Shown in pieces: positions 14,849 through 25,035 of a stretch of DNA of 43,986 nt; position 1 is the stretch's first letter; each line of letters opens with the position of its first letter. The translations under genes and the position numbers were made by a program. Source of the stretch: JBCBAP01 sp038532435 (GTDB taxonomy: Bacteria > Pseudomonadota > Alphaproteobacteria > Rhodobacterales > Rhodobacteraceae). Where the stretch lies: positions 1-43,986 of the forward strand of contig JBCBAP010000028.1 of the NCBI GenBank assembly GCA_038532435.1. Direction: 5' to 3'. Under the pieces are notes generated by a model that saw only the letters and a list, made by a program, of their open reading frames with translations, made no database searches and was not told the DNA's origin.

Positions 14849-15700
14849 TTACATTGCCGGGGTCACCGCGAAGCCGGTAAAGCCCCCCATCCCGAGGTCC
14901 GACAGCAGGCTCGCCGCCCCGGTCTCAAGGTCGATGGCGTAAAGGCCCGCGCTCCGCTGTCCGTCGATCTGCAGGATCGCATAGGCCTGGTCGATGCCCT
15001 CCTCCGGCGAGAGGATGTCGAACCCGCCCAGGGCGGAGATGTCCGCGAGTGCCCCCTCCACCGTGACCAGACCGATGGTCTCCAGCGTGCCCGCGTTGTT
15101 GGCCAGGCTCACCAGCGCGTTCGCCTCCGCATCGAGGGCATACTGGAACGTAGTCGATGCGGTGCGCCCCGGGATTGCGTTGGAGTAGGCGTTGGCGAAC
15201 ACCTGCGGGGCCATGCCCGCGGCCGCATCACGGTTCGCATAGGCAAGGCTCGTGAACCGGCGGACGGAGTTCGCCCGGTCGTCCCCGTCGCCGAATCCGT
15301 CCGGGAAGTAGACAAGATTGTCCCCGGCGGTGGAGACCGCGCGCACCGCGTCGATCTTGTTGTTGAAGTCGAACGCGACGGAGGCACCGTCCGCGGTCAT
15401 CGCGTCGGCCACGAACTCCGCACCCAGATCGCTGAGGTCGCCGGTCATCGGATCGATCCGGTAGATCGCGCCGTTGCGATAGCCGATCAGATCGCCGGTC
15501 ACGGGGCGGTAGGCGATGGCCGCGAGCGGGGTGTCGAGCTCCATCATCTCAACCACGCCGGGGTTCGAAATGTCGGGCATCATCACCAGCCGCGTGCCCT
15601 CCTCGGCAAGGGCGAAGCCGGACAGGCTCGCGTGGCCATCGGCAAGCGCAGGTGTCGCGAGCAGTGCGAGGGTCGAGAGGGTCGTCAGGGTCCGGAACAT
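14849..15700 (-). CDS. Secreted DUF4394 protein
   Basis: The 283-residue protein has a signal peptide (to about 21, ALADGHA). It then has repeated beta-propeller-like units with text such as AIYRIDPMTGDLSDLG and GLYAIDLETGAASLLSDLG, typical of DUF4394. The biochemical role of the family is unknown. Genes of this family often adjoin SigK/RskA pairs, which suggests membership of that stress regulon. A GGAAC-type ECF promoter lies upstream. Confidence 0.85.
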   Translation of the reverse strand: MFRTLTTLSTLALLATPALADGHASLSGFALAEEGTRLVMMPDISNPGVVEMMELDTPLAAIAYRPVTGDLIGYRNGAIYRIDPMTGDLSDLGAEFVADAMTADGASVAFDFNNKIDAVRAVSTAGDNLVYFPDGFGDGDDRANSVRRFTSLAYANRDAAAGMAPQVFANAYSNAIPGRTASTTFQYALDAEANALVSLANNAGTLETIGLVTVEGALADISALGGFDILSPEEGIDQAYAILQIDGQRSAGLYAIDLETGAASLLSDLGMGGFTGFAVTPAM

Positions 15701-15783
15701 GGGTCACATCCTTTCGGTCAGGGGGGCGCCGAACGTCGTTTCATCCAGCGTGCACAGGCACACACGGGCGACCCGCATCGAGA

Positions 15784-15811
15784 GTTTCAGGGGTGTGAGG
15801 AAAAAAGTTCC
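15784..15811 (-). promoter_or_regulatory. Possible ECF-sigma promoter of the DUF4394 gene
   Basis: The minus strand reads GGAAC (15811-15807), a 17-base spacer starting with a T run, then TGAAAC (15789-15784). GGAAC -35 elements are characteristic of ECF sigma factors. The site may be read by the SigK-like protein encoded downstream. Confidence 0.45.
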
Positions 15812-15817
15812 AGCGCC

Positions 15818-16297
15818 TCAGGGATCGGGGGGAACTGCCGCATCCGCTGCCTGCTCGAGCTTTTCGAGTGCGTTCATCAGCGCGTGCGCCTCCGCTTCGG
15901 ACAGGCTGCTCTTGAGCGCCCTCTGCCGGGCCTGCATCGTCGGCAGCGTCCGTTGAAAGACCGCGCGGCCCTGGGGCGTCAACGTCAGGCGCTGGACCCG
16001 GTGATCCCGCGGCTCGGTGGTGGCCAGAACCAGCCCCTCCGCCGCGAGTGACTTGGTCGTCCGGCTGAAAAGGCCCTTGTCGAAGCCGGAATCCCGGGTC
16101 AGGTCCGACGGGCGCACAGGCTCCCGGGAGCCGATCATCGCGAGCACCCGCCACTGGGTGAGCGACAGGCCGGACGTGCGCGCGAGCACTTCCTTGGCCT
16201 GGGCGTTCAGCTTCGCCTGAAGCCGCGCGATGCGATAGGTAAGAAACTGATCCACGGGCAGGTCTGCCATGGGATCGTGGGACGACTTAAGGGACAT
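15818..16297 (-). CDS. MarR-family transcriptional regulator
   Basis: The 159-residue protein has a MarR winged helix (LSLTQWRVLAMIGSREPVRPSDLTRDSGFDKGLFSRTTKSL region, about 45-85, then a wing at EPRDHRVQRLTLTPQG). The ATG at 16297 was chosen because it follows AGGAGAG; an earlier start adds ten residues without support. No ligand can be predicted. It has its own unit, with the DUF4394 gene downstream on the same strand. Confidence 0.88.
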   Translation of the reverse strand: MSLKSSHDPMADLPVDQFLTYRIARLQAKLNAQAKEVLARTSGLSLTQWRVLAMIGSREPVRPSDLTRDSGFDKGLFSRTTKSLAAEGLVLATTEPRDHRVQRLTLTPQGRAVFQRTLPTMQARQRALKSSLSEAEAHALMNALEKLEQAADAAVPPDP

Positions 16298-16794
16298 GAC
16301 GCACTCTCCTGCACCCGACTGTTCCAACAGAACGTTGAAACGTCAACTCTGCGCAGGTGATCAGAGCGAAGCTTGGGTCCCATGTCTGCTGTCCGGCACC
16401 GCACCTGCATGATGAAACCTCCGGTGACGCTCTCCGCTTGAAAGAGCGCTGTCCCAGATCCACGAGGGCCACCGAACTCCGACACGACCGTCGGAAAGGC
16501 GTCGCAAGCCCAAGCGCGCATGGGGATCAGAGGTGACGAGAGACACGTCAATTCGCAGAACGGACGTCCACCCGAAGTGTCGGCAAACGGTCCCGTGGAC
16601 CGCTCCCATCCATACCCCAGCTCATAAAGGTGAGCTGGGGGCCGATGCGATGTCCGGGACCTCGCTGACCTGAGCTTGGCGAGGCGACGCTTCACCGGCA
16701 GACCGGGTCGGACGCCCGCTCTCCCTTTTGACCCTAACTCGCCAAGTGAGCGGAACCGTTCAGGAATAGGCTGACCAACCGTCAACCGCTCCCG
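16298..16794. other. Intergenic region with a terminator-like hairpin
   Basis: Nearly 500 bases separate marR from the DUF3299 gene. A 10-bp perfect hairpin CCCCAGCTCA-TAAAGG-TGAGCTGGGG (16615-16640) lies about 155 bases after the DUF3299 stop and may end the zinc operon transcript. A long minus-strand frame through the region (16207-16785) overlaps marR, has no family resemblance and is not called. Confidence 0.55.
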
Positions 16795-17319
16795 TCACCA
16801 CTGGTAGATTTCCACATGCTCCGCCGTGAGCTGGTAGCCGGTCTCGGCAATCTCGGTGGTTGTCAGCTCCGCCCGCATGCGGCCGGTCACCCACACGGCG
16901 TCCCACAGGTCATCGTTCGGCCACGGCGTTTCGCTGGTGACGAAGACGAGCTGGTTCGGCGGCGGCGGGGGCACGTGGATGCAGGCACCGACATAGGGCA
17001 CGAGCACGAACTCGGTCACGCCCTCGGCGCTCAGCTCCAGTGGAATGATAAACCCGGGCATCCTGATGTAAGCCCCGTCGAGCCCCGCATTGAGCCGGGT
17101 CGCGTTGGCATCATAGATCGGCGACCAGGTGTCGTTGACATAGTCGATCTCCCCCTCGCCGATGATCTGGCCGTAGGGCACGCCGAGCGGGATGAGATCC
17201 TCCCATGTCAGCTCGACGGGCGTGGCCGCGCGGGCCGCGTGCGGCAGAAGGGCCGCCGCCGCCCCGGTCATCATGGCGGCGCGGCGGGAAAGGGCGGGCA
17301 TCTTGCGTGTCTGTGTCAT
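16795..17319 (-). CDS. Exported DUF3299 protein of the zinc operon
   Basis: The 174-residue protein has a twin-Arg-containing signal (LSRRAAMMTGAAAA, cleavage near ARAATP). Its DUF3299 domain contains RMPGFIIPLE, LVPYVGACIHVPPPPPNQ and a C-terminal VEIYQW. The CIHVPPPPPNQ segment is the family hallmark; its Cys and His could bind metal. It overlaps the upstream permease by four bases and is last in the operon. In Vibrio zrg zinc-uptake loci a DUF3299 protein accompanies the DUF2796 protein and an ABC transporter (from memory), so a periplasmic role in zinc delivery is likely. Confidence 0.82.
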   Translation of the reverse strand: MTQTRKMPALSRRAAMMTGAAAALLPHAARAATPVELTWEDLIPLGVPYGQIIGEGEIDYVNDTWSPIYDANATRLNAGLDGAYIRMPGFIIPLELSAEGVTEFVLVPYVGACIHVPPPPPNQLVFVTSETPWPNDDLWDAVWVTGRMRAELTTTEIAETGYQLTAEHVEIYQW

Positions 17320-18566
17320 GTTCTCACCATCATACCATCGGCCAGCGACAGGCGATACGCCCGGAGCGCGGGCAGCACGCTCACAATCGCGCCAGCGACG
17401 ACGACGGCGGCCAGAACCGCGCCCTCCCGCGTCGTCGGGGCGGCGATGGGCAGCCAGAGGCCAAAGGCCTGATCGATCAGCGGCTGCGCGATCACGAGCC
17501 CGGCGTAGAGCATGACCACCCCCACCAACGCCCCGACCGCAGACATCACCGCCGCCTCAAGCACCAGCAGTGTCAGGATTGTGCCCGGTCGCGCACCCAC
17601 GGCCCGCAGGATCGCCATCTCCCGTCGTCGTTCGTTGAGGCTGGAAAAGATCGTCGCCATCATCCCGATCAGGGCCGTGACCACCACCATGCCGGACACC
17701 CCGATCAGCGCAGTCTCCGCCACGCCAACGATCTGCCACAGTTCCTGCAGGGCGACACCGGGGAGGATCGCCATCAACGGCTCCGCCCGATAGTCGTTGA
17801 TCGCACGCTGAAGCTGGAAGACCTGAAGCCGGCTCTCCACACCCACGAGAGCCGCCGTCACCGCCCCCGGGGTCAGATCCATCTGCCGGATCACCTCGAC
17901 GGGCGTCGTCTGGCCGGGGATCTTCGCACCGCTGCGCCAATCCACATGGATCGCCTCGATGGCCTCAAGGCTCACGATCACCGTGCGGTCCACCGGCGTC
18001 CCCGTCTTCGCCAGAACCCCGGCCACCCGGAACGGCTGGTCATCATGCTCGGTGAAGGACGCAAGCCCGTGGGCGACGATGATCGGATCGTCGATGACGT
18101 ACCCCAATGTCGCGGCCACATCCGCCCCGATCACCGCATCGAACAGATCGTCGAGGCCCCGCCCCGACGCCATCTCCAGCGCCCGGTCGCCCCGGTAGCG
18201 GTACCGGGCAAAGAACGCATCCGTCGTGCCCATAACGCGGAACTGCCGGTGGCTGTCGCCGAGCGAGATGGGCACGATCCAGTCCACCTCGGGCCGGTCC
18301 GCGATCTCCTGATAGCTCTGCCAGGAGACGTTGTTGGTCGCGTTCCCGATCCGGAAGACGGAGTAGAGCAACAGTTGCACGGACCCGGACCGCGCACCCA
18401 CGATCAGATCGGTGCCCGAGATCGTGTCGGCGAAGCTCGCCTTCGCCCCGGTCCGCACCTTTTCGACCCCCAGAAACAGGGCAACGGAAAGCGCAATGGC
18501 GAGGATCGTCATCCCGACGGTCAGCGCCCGGGCACGCAGGGATCCGATGGCCAGCCGCAGGATCAT
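17316..18566 (-). CDS. FtsX/MacB-like ABC transporter permease
   Basis: The 416-residue protein has the MacB/LolC arrangement: one N-terminal helix (about 15-35), a large periplasmic domain (about 40-260), then three helices with ELWQIVGVAETALIGVSGMVVVTALIGMMATIFSSLNERRREMAILRAVGA-type text around 265-315. These permeases usually act on periplasmic substrates by mechanotransmission and do not form a channel. It overlaps the ATPase gene upstream and the DUF3299 gene downstream by four bases each. Its link to zinc comes from the operon context. Confidence 0.87.
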   Translation of the reverse strand: MILRLAIGSLRARALTVGMTILAIALSVALFLGVEKVRTGAKASFADTISGTDLIVGARSGSVQLLLYSVFRIGNATNNVSWQSYQEIADRPEVDWIVPISLGDSHRQFRVMGTTDAFFARYRYRGDRALEMASGRGLDDLFDAVIGADVAATLGYVIDDPIIVAHGLASFTEHDDQPFRVAGVLAKTGTPVDRTVIVSLEAIEAIHVDWRSGAKIPGQTTPVEVIRQMDLTPGAVTAALVGVESRLQVFQLQRAINDYRAEPLMAILPGVALQELWQIVGVAETALIGVSGMVVVTALIGMMATIFSSLNERRREMAILRAVGARPGTILTLLVLEAAVMSAVGALVGVVMLYAGLVIAQPLIDQAFGLWLPIAAPTTREGAVLAAVVVAGAIVSVLPALRAYRLSLADGMMVRT

Positions 18567-19264
18567 GCGGCCTCCCGCCCGATGCGCGCGACATCCTCCA
18601 TCCGCACCACCCGGTCGAACAGAGTGCCGAGCCGGGCGTCGTGGCTGACCATCAGGACCGAGGTTCCATGCGCCCGCGCCTGCCGGAACAAAAGGTCGAC
18701 GAACGCCTCCTGTGTCTGCGCATCCAGGGCCGATGTCGGCTCATCCGCCACGATCAGCGGCGGTGCGCCGATGAGGGCCCGGGCCACGGCGACCCGCTGC
18801 TGCTGCCCCACGCTCAGGCGGCGGGCCCGTTCGCCCAGAACCGCCTGCGGCAGCGCCAGCGCATCGCAGAGCCGCCGGACCTCCGCCGCCGGATCCACCA
18901 CCCTGCCCCGCCGCTCCGGCGCGAAGCGGAGCGGCAGCAGGATGTTGTCGGTGACAGTAGCGAAGGGCAGCAGGTTGAACTGCTGAAAGATCACGCCGAT
19001 GCGTTCCGCCCGGTACCTGTCCCGCCCCGCAGCCGAGAGCGAAGCAAGGTCGGTCCCATCCACGGCCACGGTCCCGGCCCGTGCCGTAACCGTGCCGCAG
19101 ATCAGCGACAGAAGCGTTGACTTCCCCGACCCGCTCTCCCCGAGGAGGAGCATCGTCTCCCCCCGTGCGAGCGCCAGCTCCGGCACATCGAGGTGGAACG
19201 CGGCCCGCCCGGGCCAGGCGAAGCTGACCCCGCTCAGGGACAGGATGCGGTCCGGCGCCGTCAC
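18563..19264 (-). CDS. ABC transporter ATP-binding protein (LolD/MacB type)
   Basis: The 233-residue ATPase has Walker A GESGSGKST (about 39-47), a Q-loop (IFQQFNLLPF), the signature motif LSVGQQQRVAVARAL and Walker B LIVADEPTSALD. It belongs to the small LolD/MacB/FtsE group that partners FtsX-like permeases, here the next gene. The product powers the zinc-operon transporter. It follows the DUF2796 gene after two bases. Confidence 0.92.
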   Translation of the reverse strand: MTAPDRILSLSGVSFAWPGRAAFHLDVPELALARGETMLLLGESGSGKSTLLSLICGTVTARAGTVAVDGTDLASLSAAGRDRYRAERIGVIFQQFNLLPFATVTDNILLPLRFAPERRGRVVDPAAEVRRLCDALALPQAVLGERARRLSVGQQQRVAVARALIGAPPLIVADEPTSALDAQTQEAFVDLLFRQARAHGTSVLMVSHDARLGTLFDRVVRMEDVARIGREAA

Positions 19265-19266
19265 GC

Positions 19267-19881
19267 CTAGAGAACGCCCTTCAGATCGAGCACCGGCTCA
19301 TCGCGCTCCACCTCGAACGCTGTCCCGCCGGACTCGGAGATCATCTGGATCTCAAGCTCCCGCGCGTTCGGGAACACGTCGAAATAGGCGAAGGTGATGG
19401 AGGTGATGGCCTCCGGCGAGGCGCACGTCAGCAGATACTGCGCCTCGAACTCCGTGTGGCTCTCCTCGGCCTCCGCCTGATCGTGCCCGTGGTCGTCATG
19501 GCCGTGGTCGTCATGGCCGTGATCGTCATGACCGTGATCCCCGTGGCCGTGATCATCGTGCTCTTCCTCGGATTCGAGCGACGCACGTGCTTCGACCACC
19601 TGACAGGCCGCCGCCTCGGGTAGAACGAACAGGTCGAGGGGGCGGGCGAGCGTGGCGACAGCCACGTCGATCTTCGCCCTGTCCTCCGCGGTCTCCGCTT
19701 CATACTCGAACCCGACAATATCCGCCCCGGGGGCGTGAAATTCGAGGGCGACGGACGATCCTTCGAAGGCGATGTTGAGCGCGCCGACGCCGTGCTCATG
19801 GGCGCCGAGCTGCCGCCCCTCCTCCGCAGTGGCGGGAAGTGCTGCGAGGCAGGCGAAGGCGATGGGGGCTGCATACTTCAT
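19267..19881 (-). CDS. His-rich zinc-binding DUF2796 protein (ZrgA-like)
   Basis: The 204-residue periplasmic protein has a signal peptide (to about 18, PATAEEG) and the DUF2796 opening RQLGAHEHGVGALNIAFEG. In the middle is a His/Asp repeat (HDDHGHGDHGH..., about 107-130) able to bind several zinc ions, and it ends EPVLDLKGVL. The ATG at 19881 begins a normal signal peptide; a frame 33 codons longer overlaps nothing useful and lacks support. DUF2796 includes Vibrio ZrgA, a zinc-uptake protein. Gene order zur, this gene, ATPase, permease, DUF3299 supports zinc scavenging. Confidence 0.88.
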   Translation of the reverse strand: MKYAAPIAFACLAALPATAEEGRQLGAHEHGVGALNIAFEGSSVALEFHAPGADIVGFEYEAETAEDRAKIDVAVATLARPLDLFVLPEAAACQVVEARASLESEEEHDDHGHGDHGHDDHGHDDHGHDDHGHDQAEAEESHTEFEAQYLLTCASPEAITSITFAYFDVFPNARELEIQMISESGGTAFEVERDEPVLDLKGVL

Positions 19882-19921
19882 GGGTTGGGATCCTCTTCTG
19901 GGGTCTGGTGTCCGTCGGGGC

Positions 19922-20308
19922 TCAGGCAGCGCAGGTCCCGCATTGCCCGCGCACCTCGACGATGTGCTGACGCACCGCAAAGCCGGTGGCGCCGATCACA
20001 TCGCTCACCGCGGGCAAAAGCGCGGCACCGTCATGTTCCTCCACCGATCCGCACTCATCGCAGATCGCCAGCACCGGCACGCTCGAGTCGTGATCGCAGC
20101 GGCAGGCGATGAAGGCGTTAAGGGACTCGAGCCGGTGCGCCCGCCCCTGCTCGGTCAGCGCGCCAAGCGCGCGATAGACGGTCTGCGGCGCCAGTTGCGG
20201 CTCGTCATCCTTCATAAGGCCGAGGATTTCGTAGGCGGTCATCGGCTTGTCGCGACCGGCGAGGATGTTCAGGACGTCCGCCTGGCGGACCTTCGCCTGC
20301 TTGCGCAT
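19922..20308 (-). CDS. zur: Zinc uptake regulator of the Fur family
   Basis: The 128-residue protein has a Fur-type winged helix (DVLNILAGRDKPMTAYEILGLMKDD, then APQTVYRALGALTEQG) and a dimerisation domain. It has the two Cys pairs of the structural zinc site (CDECG near 84-88 and CGTC at the end) plus CRCDHD. The short length and context with zinc genes favour Zur over Fur. The ATG follows GAGGAGG. It heads the minus-strand zinc operon and should repress it when zinc is plentiful. Confidence 0.88.
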   Translation of the reverse strand: MRKQAKVRQADVLNILAGRDKPMTAYEILGLMKDDEPQLAPQTVYRALGALTEQGRAHRLESLNAFIACRCDHDSSVPVLAICDECGSVEEHDGAALLPAVSDVIGATGFAVRQHIVEVRGQCGTCAA

Positions 20309-20330
20309 GTCGCCTCCTCTCCCGTTTCAA

Positions 20331-20350
20331 ATTTTGTTATTTGATAAAAT
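20331..20350. promoter_or_regulatory. Candidate Zur operator
   Basis: An AT-rich dyad ATTTTGTTATTTGATAAAAT, with core TTAT-TTG-ATAA, lies 23 bases upstream of zur in otherwise GC-rich DNA. Its form resembles alphaproteobacterial Zur boxes, and its position suits autoregulation of the whole zinc operon. Confidence 0.6.
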
Positions 20351-20453
20351 CGCAAATTTCAACGGCACGACCCCGTGACCACACTCCACAGGACATTAAA
20401 ACCCCGTGACACGCGCCGCGCGGGGAACTCTTCGGTCTGGTCTGAAGGATCGG

Positions 20454-20529
20454 TGGTGGGACGTACTGGATTCGAACCAGTGACCCCAGCGATGTGAACA
20501 CTGTGCTCTACCAACTGAGCTAACGTCCC
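20454..20529 (-). tRNA. tRNA-Val (CAC)
   Basis: The minus strand folds into a complete cloverleaf. The acceptor stem is GGGACGT/ACGTCCC, the D arm GCTC/GAGC, the anticodon stem CAGTG/CGCTG with loop TTCACAT, and the T arm contains GGTTCGAATCC. The anticodon is CAC, reading GUG (Val). The CCA end is encoded. It stands alone between zur and gph. Confidence 0.96.
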
Positions 20530-20550
20530 GATCTGGTAGCGGAGCAGATG

Positions 20551-21234
20551 TCAGGTTCCGCTGGCGGGGTCAAGCGGAATCAGGCCGTCGAGCAGCCGGG
20601 TCAGATCGGCGAAGCTGTCGAGGATCGCGTCCGGTTCGAGGGCCGGCATCTGCGCTGCCGCGGGCCCGAAACCCACCAGCACCACGGGCACGCCCGCGTT
20701 GCGCGCAGTGTCCCGATCGGTGACGGAATCGCCGATCAGGACAGACTTCCCCACGCTGCCGCCGACCCCTTCGACGGTCCGGGTATAGTGCAGTGGATCA
20801 GGCTTCCGCACAGGAAGCGTATCTGCGCCCAGGAGGGCCGCAAACCGGTCAAGCACGCCAAGCTCGCCAAGCAGGATCCGTGCGAGCCGCTCGGGCTTGT
20901 TTGTGCAGACGCCGAGCAGCCAACCCGCGGCCGCGAGGTCGTCCAGCGCCGCCACCACCCCGGGATAGAGACGCGTACGCTCCGCGATCCCCGCCTCGTA
21001 GGCCGCAAGGAGCCGGGGATAGTCCGCATCGACCAGCTCTTCATCCACCTCGCCGAGCCGTCCGTAGCCGAGGCGGAGCATCGCGCGGCCGCCGCGCAGC
21101 GCCGTCCCGGCATCGGTCACCGGGTCGAGCCGCACGGTCACCCCGCGCGCCGCGAAACAGGCATTCGCCGCCGCGATGAGGTCGCCGCTCGTGTCCGCAA
21201 GTGTCCCGTCCAGATCGAAGATCGCGCTGCGCAT
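20551..21234 (-). CDS. gph: Phosphoglycolate phosphatase (HAD superfamily)
   Basis: The 227-residue protein has the HAD motifs: FDLDGTLADTS at 6-16 (nucleophile Asp), VCTNKP near 108, the Lys of RKPDPLHY near 143, and GDSVTDRDTARNAG near 167. The cap and length fit Gph, which removes phosphate from 2-phosphoglycolate made by DNA repair or photorespiration. Other small HAD phosphatases are possible. It is divergent from glmU, with about 120 bases between them. Confidence 0.85.
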   Translation of the reverse strand: MRSAIFDLDGTLADTSGDLIAAANACFAARGVTVRLDPVTDAGTALRGGRAMLRLGYGRLGEVDEELVDADYPRLLAAYEAGIAERTRLYPGVVAALDDLAAAGWLLGVCTNKPERLARILLGELGVLDRFAALLGADTLPVRKPDPLHYTRTVEGVGGSVGKSVLIGDSVTDRDTARNAGVPVVLVGFGPAAAQMPALEPDAILDSFADLTRLLDGLIPLDPASGT

Positions 21235-21356
21235 GTGCCCCCGCTTCCCGGTGCCCGCGCCCGGCGAAATCTGATGTAATCATATGTGACGCGCCGGGCC
21301 TTTGCTTGCTCCGGGCGCGCTGATATACGCCGCTGCGAGCAGTGGAGCCAAGAAAA

Positions 21357-22712
21357 ATGAAACACTCCCTCGTTGTTTTGGCCGCGGGCCAGGGCACCCG
21401 TATGCACTCTGATCTGCCGAAGGTCCTGCACGCCATCGCAGGTGCGCCGATGCTGGTGCACGCCCTGCGGTCCGGCGCCGCGCTGGACCCTGAACGGACG
21501 GTCATCGTCACCGGTCACGGGGCCGAACAGGTGGCCGCCGCCGCCCGGTCCTGGGACGAAACGGTGGAAACCGTGGTCCAGGCCGACCAGCTTGGCACCG
21601 CCCACGCGGTCGCCCAGGCGCGGGAGGCCCTGTCGGGCTTCGACGGCGATGTGACCGTCCTTTACGGAGACACCCCGTTCATCCGCCCCGCCACGCTCGA
21701 ACGTATGGCGGAGGCGCGCAGCGCCGGCTCCGACGTGGTCGTGCTGGGCTTCGAGGCTGCGGACCCAACGGGCTACGGCCGCCTCATCGTCGAGGACGGC
21801 GAGCTCACCCGCATCGTCGAGCAGAAGGATGCCTCAACGGCGGAGCAGGCGGTAACCCTGTGCAATTCCGGCGTCGTGAGCGTATCCGCAGAACATCTTT
21901 TCTCCCTCGTGGCGGAGGTGAGGAACGACAATGCGAAGGGCGAGTACTACCTGACGGACATCGTCGCCCTCGCCCGCGCCCGCGGCCTCTCCACCGCCGC
22001 CGTCACCTGCGCGGAGGAGGAGACACTCGGCGTCAACTCCCGCGCCGATCTCGCCCGGGCGGAGGCTATATTCCAGGCCGCGGCACGGACCGAACTGCTC
22101 GAAAGCGGGGTGACACTGACCGCACCTGAAACCGTCTTTCTCTCCTTCGACACGGTGATCGGGCGGGACGTGACCATCGCGCCCAACGTTGTCTTCGGCC
22201 CCGGCGTGACGGTCGAGACCGGGGCAGAGATCCGCGCCTTCTGCCACCTAGAAGGCTGCCACATCTCCGAAGGTGCGCAGATCGGCCCCTTCGCGCGCCT
22301 GCGCCCGGGGGCGGAGATCGGCGGCAGCGCGCGCATCGGCAATTTCGTCGAGGTCAAGAATGCCGACGTGAGGGAGGGGGCAAAGGTCAACCATCTCACC
22401 TATGTCGGCGACGCCGACGTGGGCCGCGAGGCCAACATCGGCGCGGGCACGATCACCTGCAACTATGACGGCGTGTTCAAGCATCGCACCGTGATCGGGG
22501 AGCGTGCCTTCATCGGCTCAAACAGCGCCCTCGTAGCGCCGCTGACAATCGCCGACGGCGGCTATGTCGCGTCGGGGTCCGTGGTCACCAGCGATGTGGG
22601 CGCCGGGGATCTCGCCATCGCCCGGGCGCGGCAGGAAAACAAGCCCGGGCTGGGTGCGCGCATGCTCGCGCGGCTCAAGGCGCTGAAGGCAAAACAGAGC
22701 GGGGGCAAGTAG
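21357..22712 (+). CDS. glmU: Bifunctional UDP-GlcNAc pyrophosphorylase/GlcN-1-P acetyltransferase
   Basis: The 451-residue enzyme has an N-terminal nucleotidyltransferase domain (LAAGQGTRMHSDLPKVLH at 8-25, YGDTPFI near 105) and a C-terminal left-handed beta-helix of hexapeptide repeats from about 250. The acetyltransferase part shows GNFVEVKNADVREGAKVNHLTYVGDADVG and NYDGVFKHRT. It makes UDP-GlcNAc for peptidoglycan and LPS. The ATG at 21357 is preferred; a GTG five codons earlier is possible. It abuts glmS, the preceding pathway step. Confidence 0.96.
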   Translation: MKHSLVVLAAGQGTRMHSDLPKVLHAIAGAPMLVHALRSGAALDPERTVIVTGHGAEQVAAAARSWDETVETVVQADQLGTAHAVAQAREALSGFDGDVTVLYGDTPFIRPATLERMAEARSAGSDVVVLGFEAADPTGYGRLIVEDGELTRIVEQKDASTAEQAVTLCNSGVVSVSAEHLFSLVAEVRNDNAKGEYYLTDIVALARARGLSTAAVTCAEEETLGVNSRADLARAEAIFQAAARTELLESGVTLTAPETVFLSFDTVIGRDVTIAPNVVFGPGVTVETGAEIRAFCHLEGCHISEGAQIGPFARLRPGAEIGGSARIGNFVEVKNADVREGAKVNHLTYVGDADVGREANIGAGTITCNYDGVFKHRTVIGERAFIGSNSALVAPLTIADGGYVASGSVVTSDVGAGDLAIARARQENKPGLGARMLARLKALKAKQSGGK

Positions 22713-24536
<1,824 letters not shown>

Positions 24537-24567
24537 GGTCGTGGCAAAACACGAGCGAGGCAGAACG

Positions 24568-25035
24568 ATGCGGGTATGGATCGCGGCAGCAGCGGCACTG
24601 AGCGCAGGTGCCTGCGCGTTCGAGCCGCCGGAACCACCGGAACTCAATCAGGCGGAGTGCTACACCGTCGACATCTTCGACGATCGACATGCCCGGCGGA
24701 AGATCCTGCCACCGGACGCAGCGGTGCAGCCGCAATGGGCCGCCTTCTCCGGCGTTTGGGGACAGGGTGCGTGGGATGGCGGACAGTGCCACGAGATCCA
24801 CGTGACGCAAGTCTTTGCCGACGGCTCCGCTGTCGTCCTCGACACCGTCGCCCCTTACCGGAACCTGCGCGCCAGCGCCTTCCGCCGTCCGGCGATGCTG
24901 ACGGAGGACGGGCGGCTCGTCATCATCTCCGACGGGACGCGGCGGGAATACCGGATCGAGGACGGGCTCATGTACGGCACCCGCACCGAACCCGGGGGCC
25001 GCACCGCGGAAGTCATCCTGACCCCCCAGTCATGA
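24568..25035 (+). CDS. Small lipoprotein-like protein, unknown function
   Basis: The 155-residue protein starts MRVWIAAAAALSAGACAFEPP, where AGAC is a lipobox-like signal. No domain is recognised. The body has beta-strand-like text ending RTAEVILTPQS. The ATG at 24568 was chosen because it begins the signal. Its stop overlaps the start of the AlkD-like gene (ATGA), so they are coupled, and glmS lies 31 bases upstream. Confidence 0.7.
   Translation: MRVWIAAAAALSAGACAFEPPEPPELNQAECYTVDIFDDRHARRKILPPDAAVQPQWAAFSGVWGQGAWDGGQCHEIHVTQVFADGSAVVLDTVAPYRNLRASAFRRPAMLTEDGRLVIISDGTRREYRIEDGLMYGTRTEPGGRTAEVILTPQS

Noticed and set aside
16207..16785. A 192-codon minus-strand frame running from the 5' part of marR into the gap upstream of it.
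   Set aside because: It overlaps marR in another frame, has no family resemblance, and the gap has no supporting ribosome binding site.
19485..19560. Short regular repeats considered as a CRISPR array.
   Set aside because: The units are 15 bases, in frame, and encode the His-Asp loop of the zinc protein; there are no spacers.
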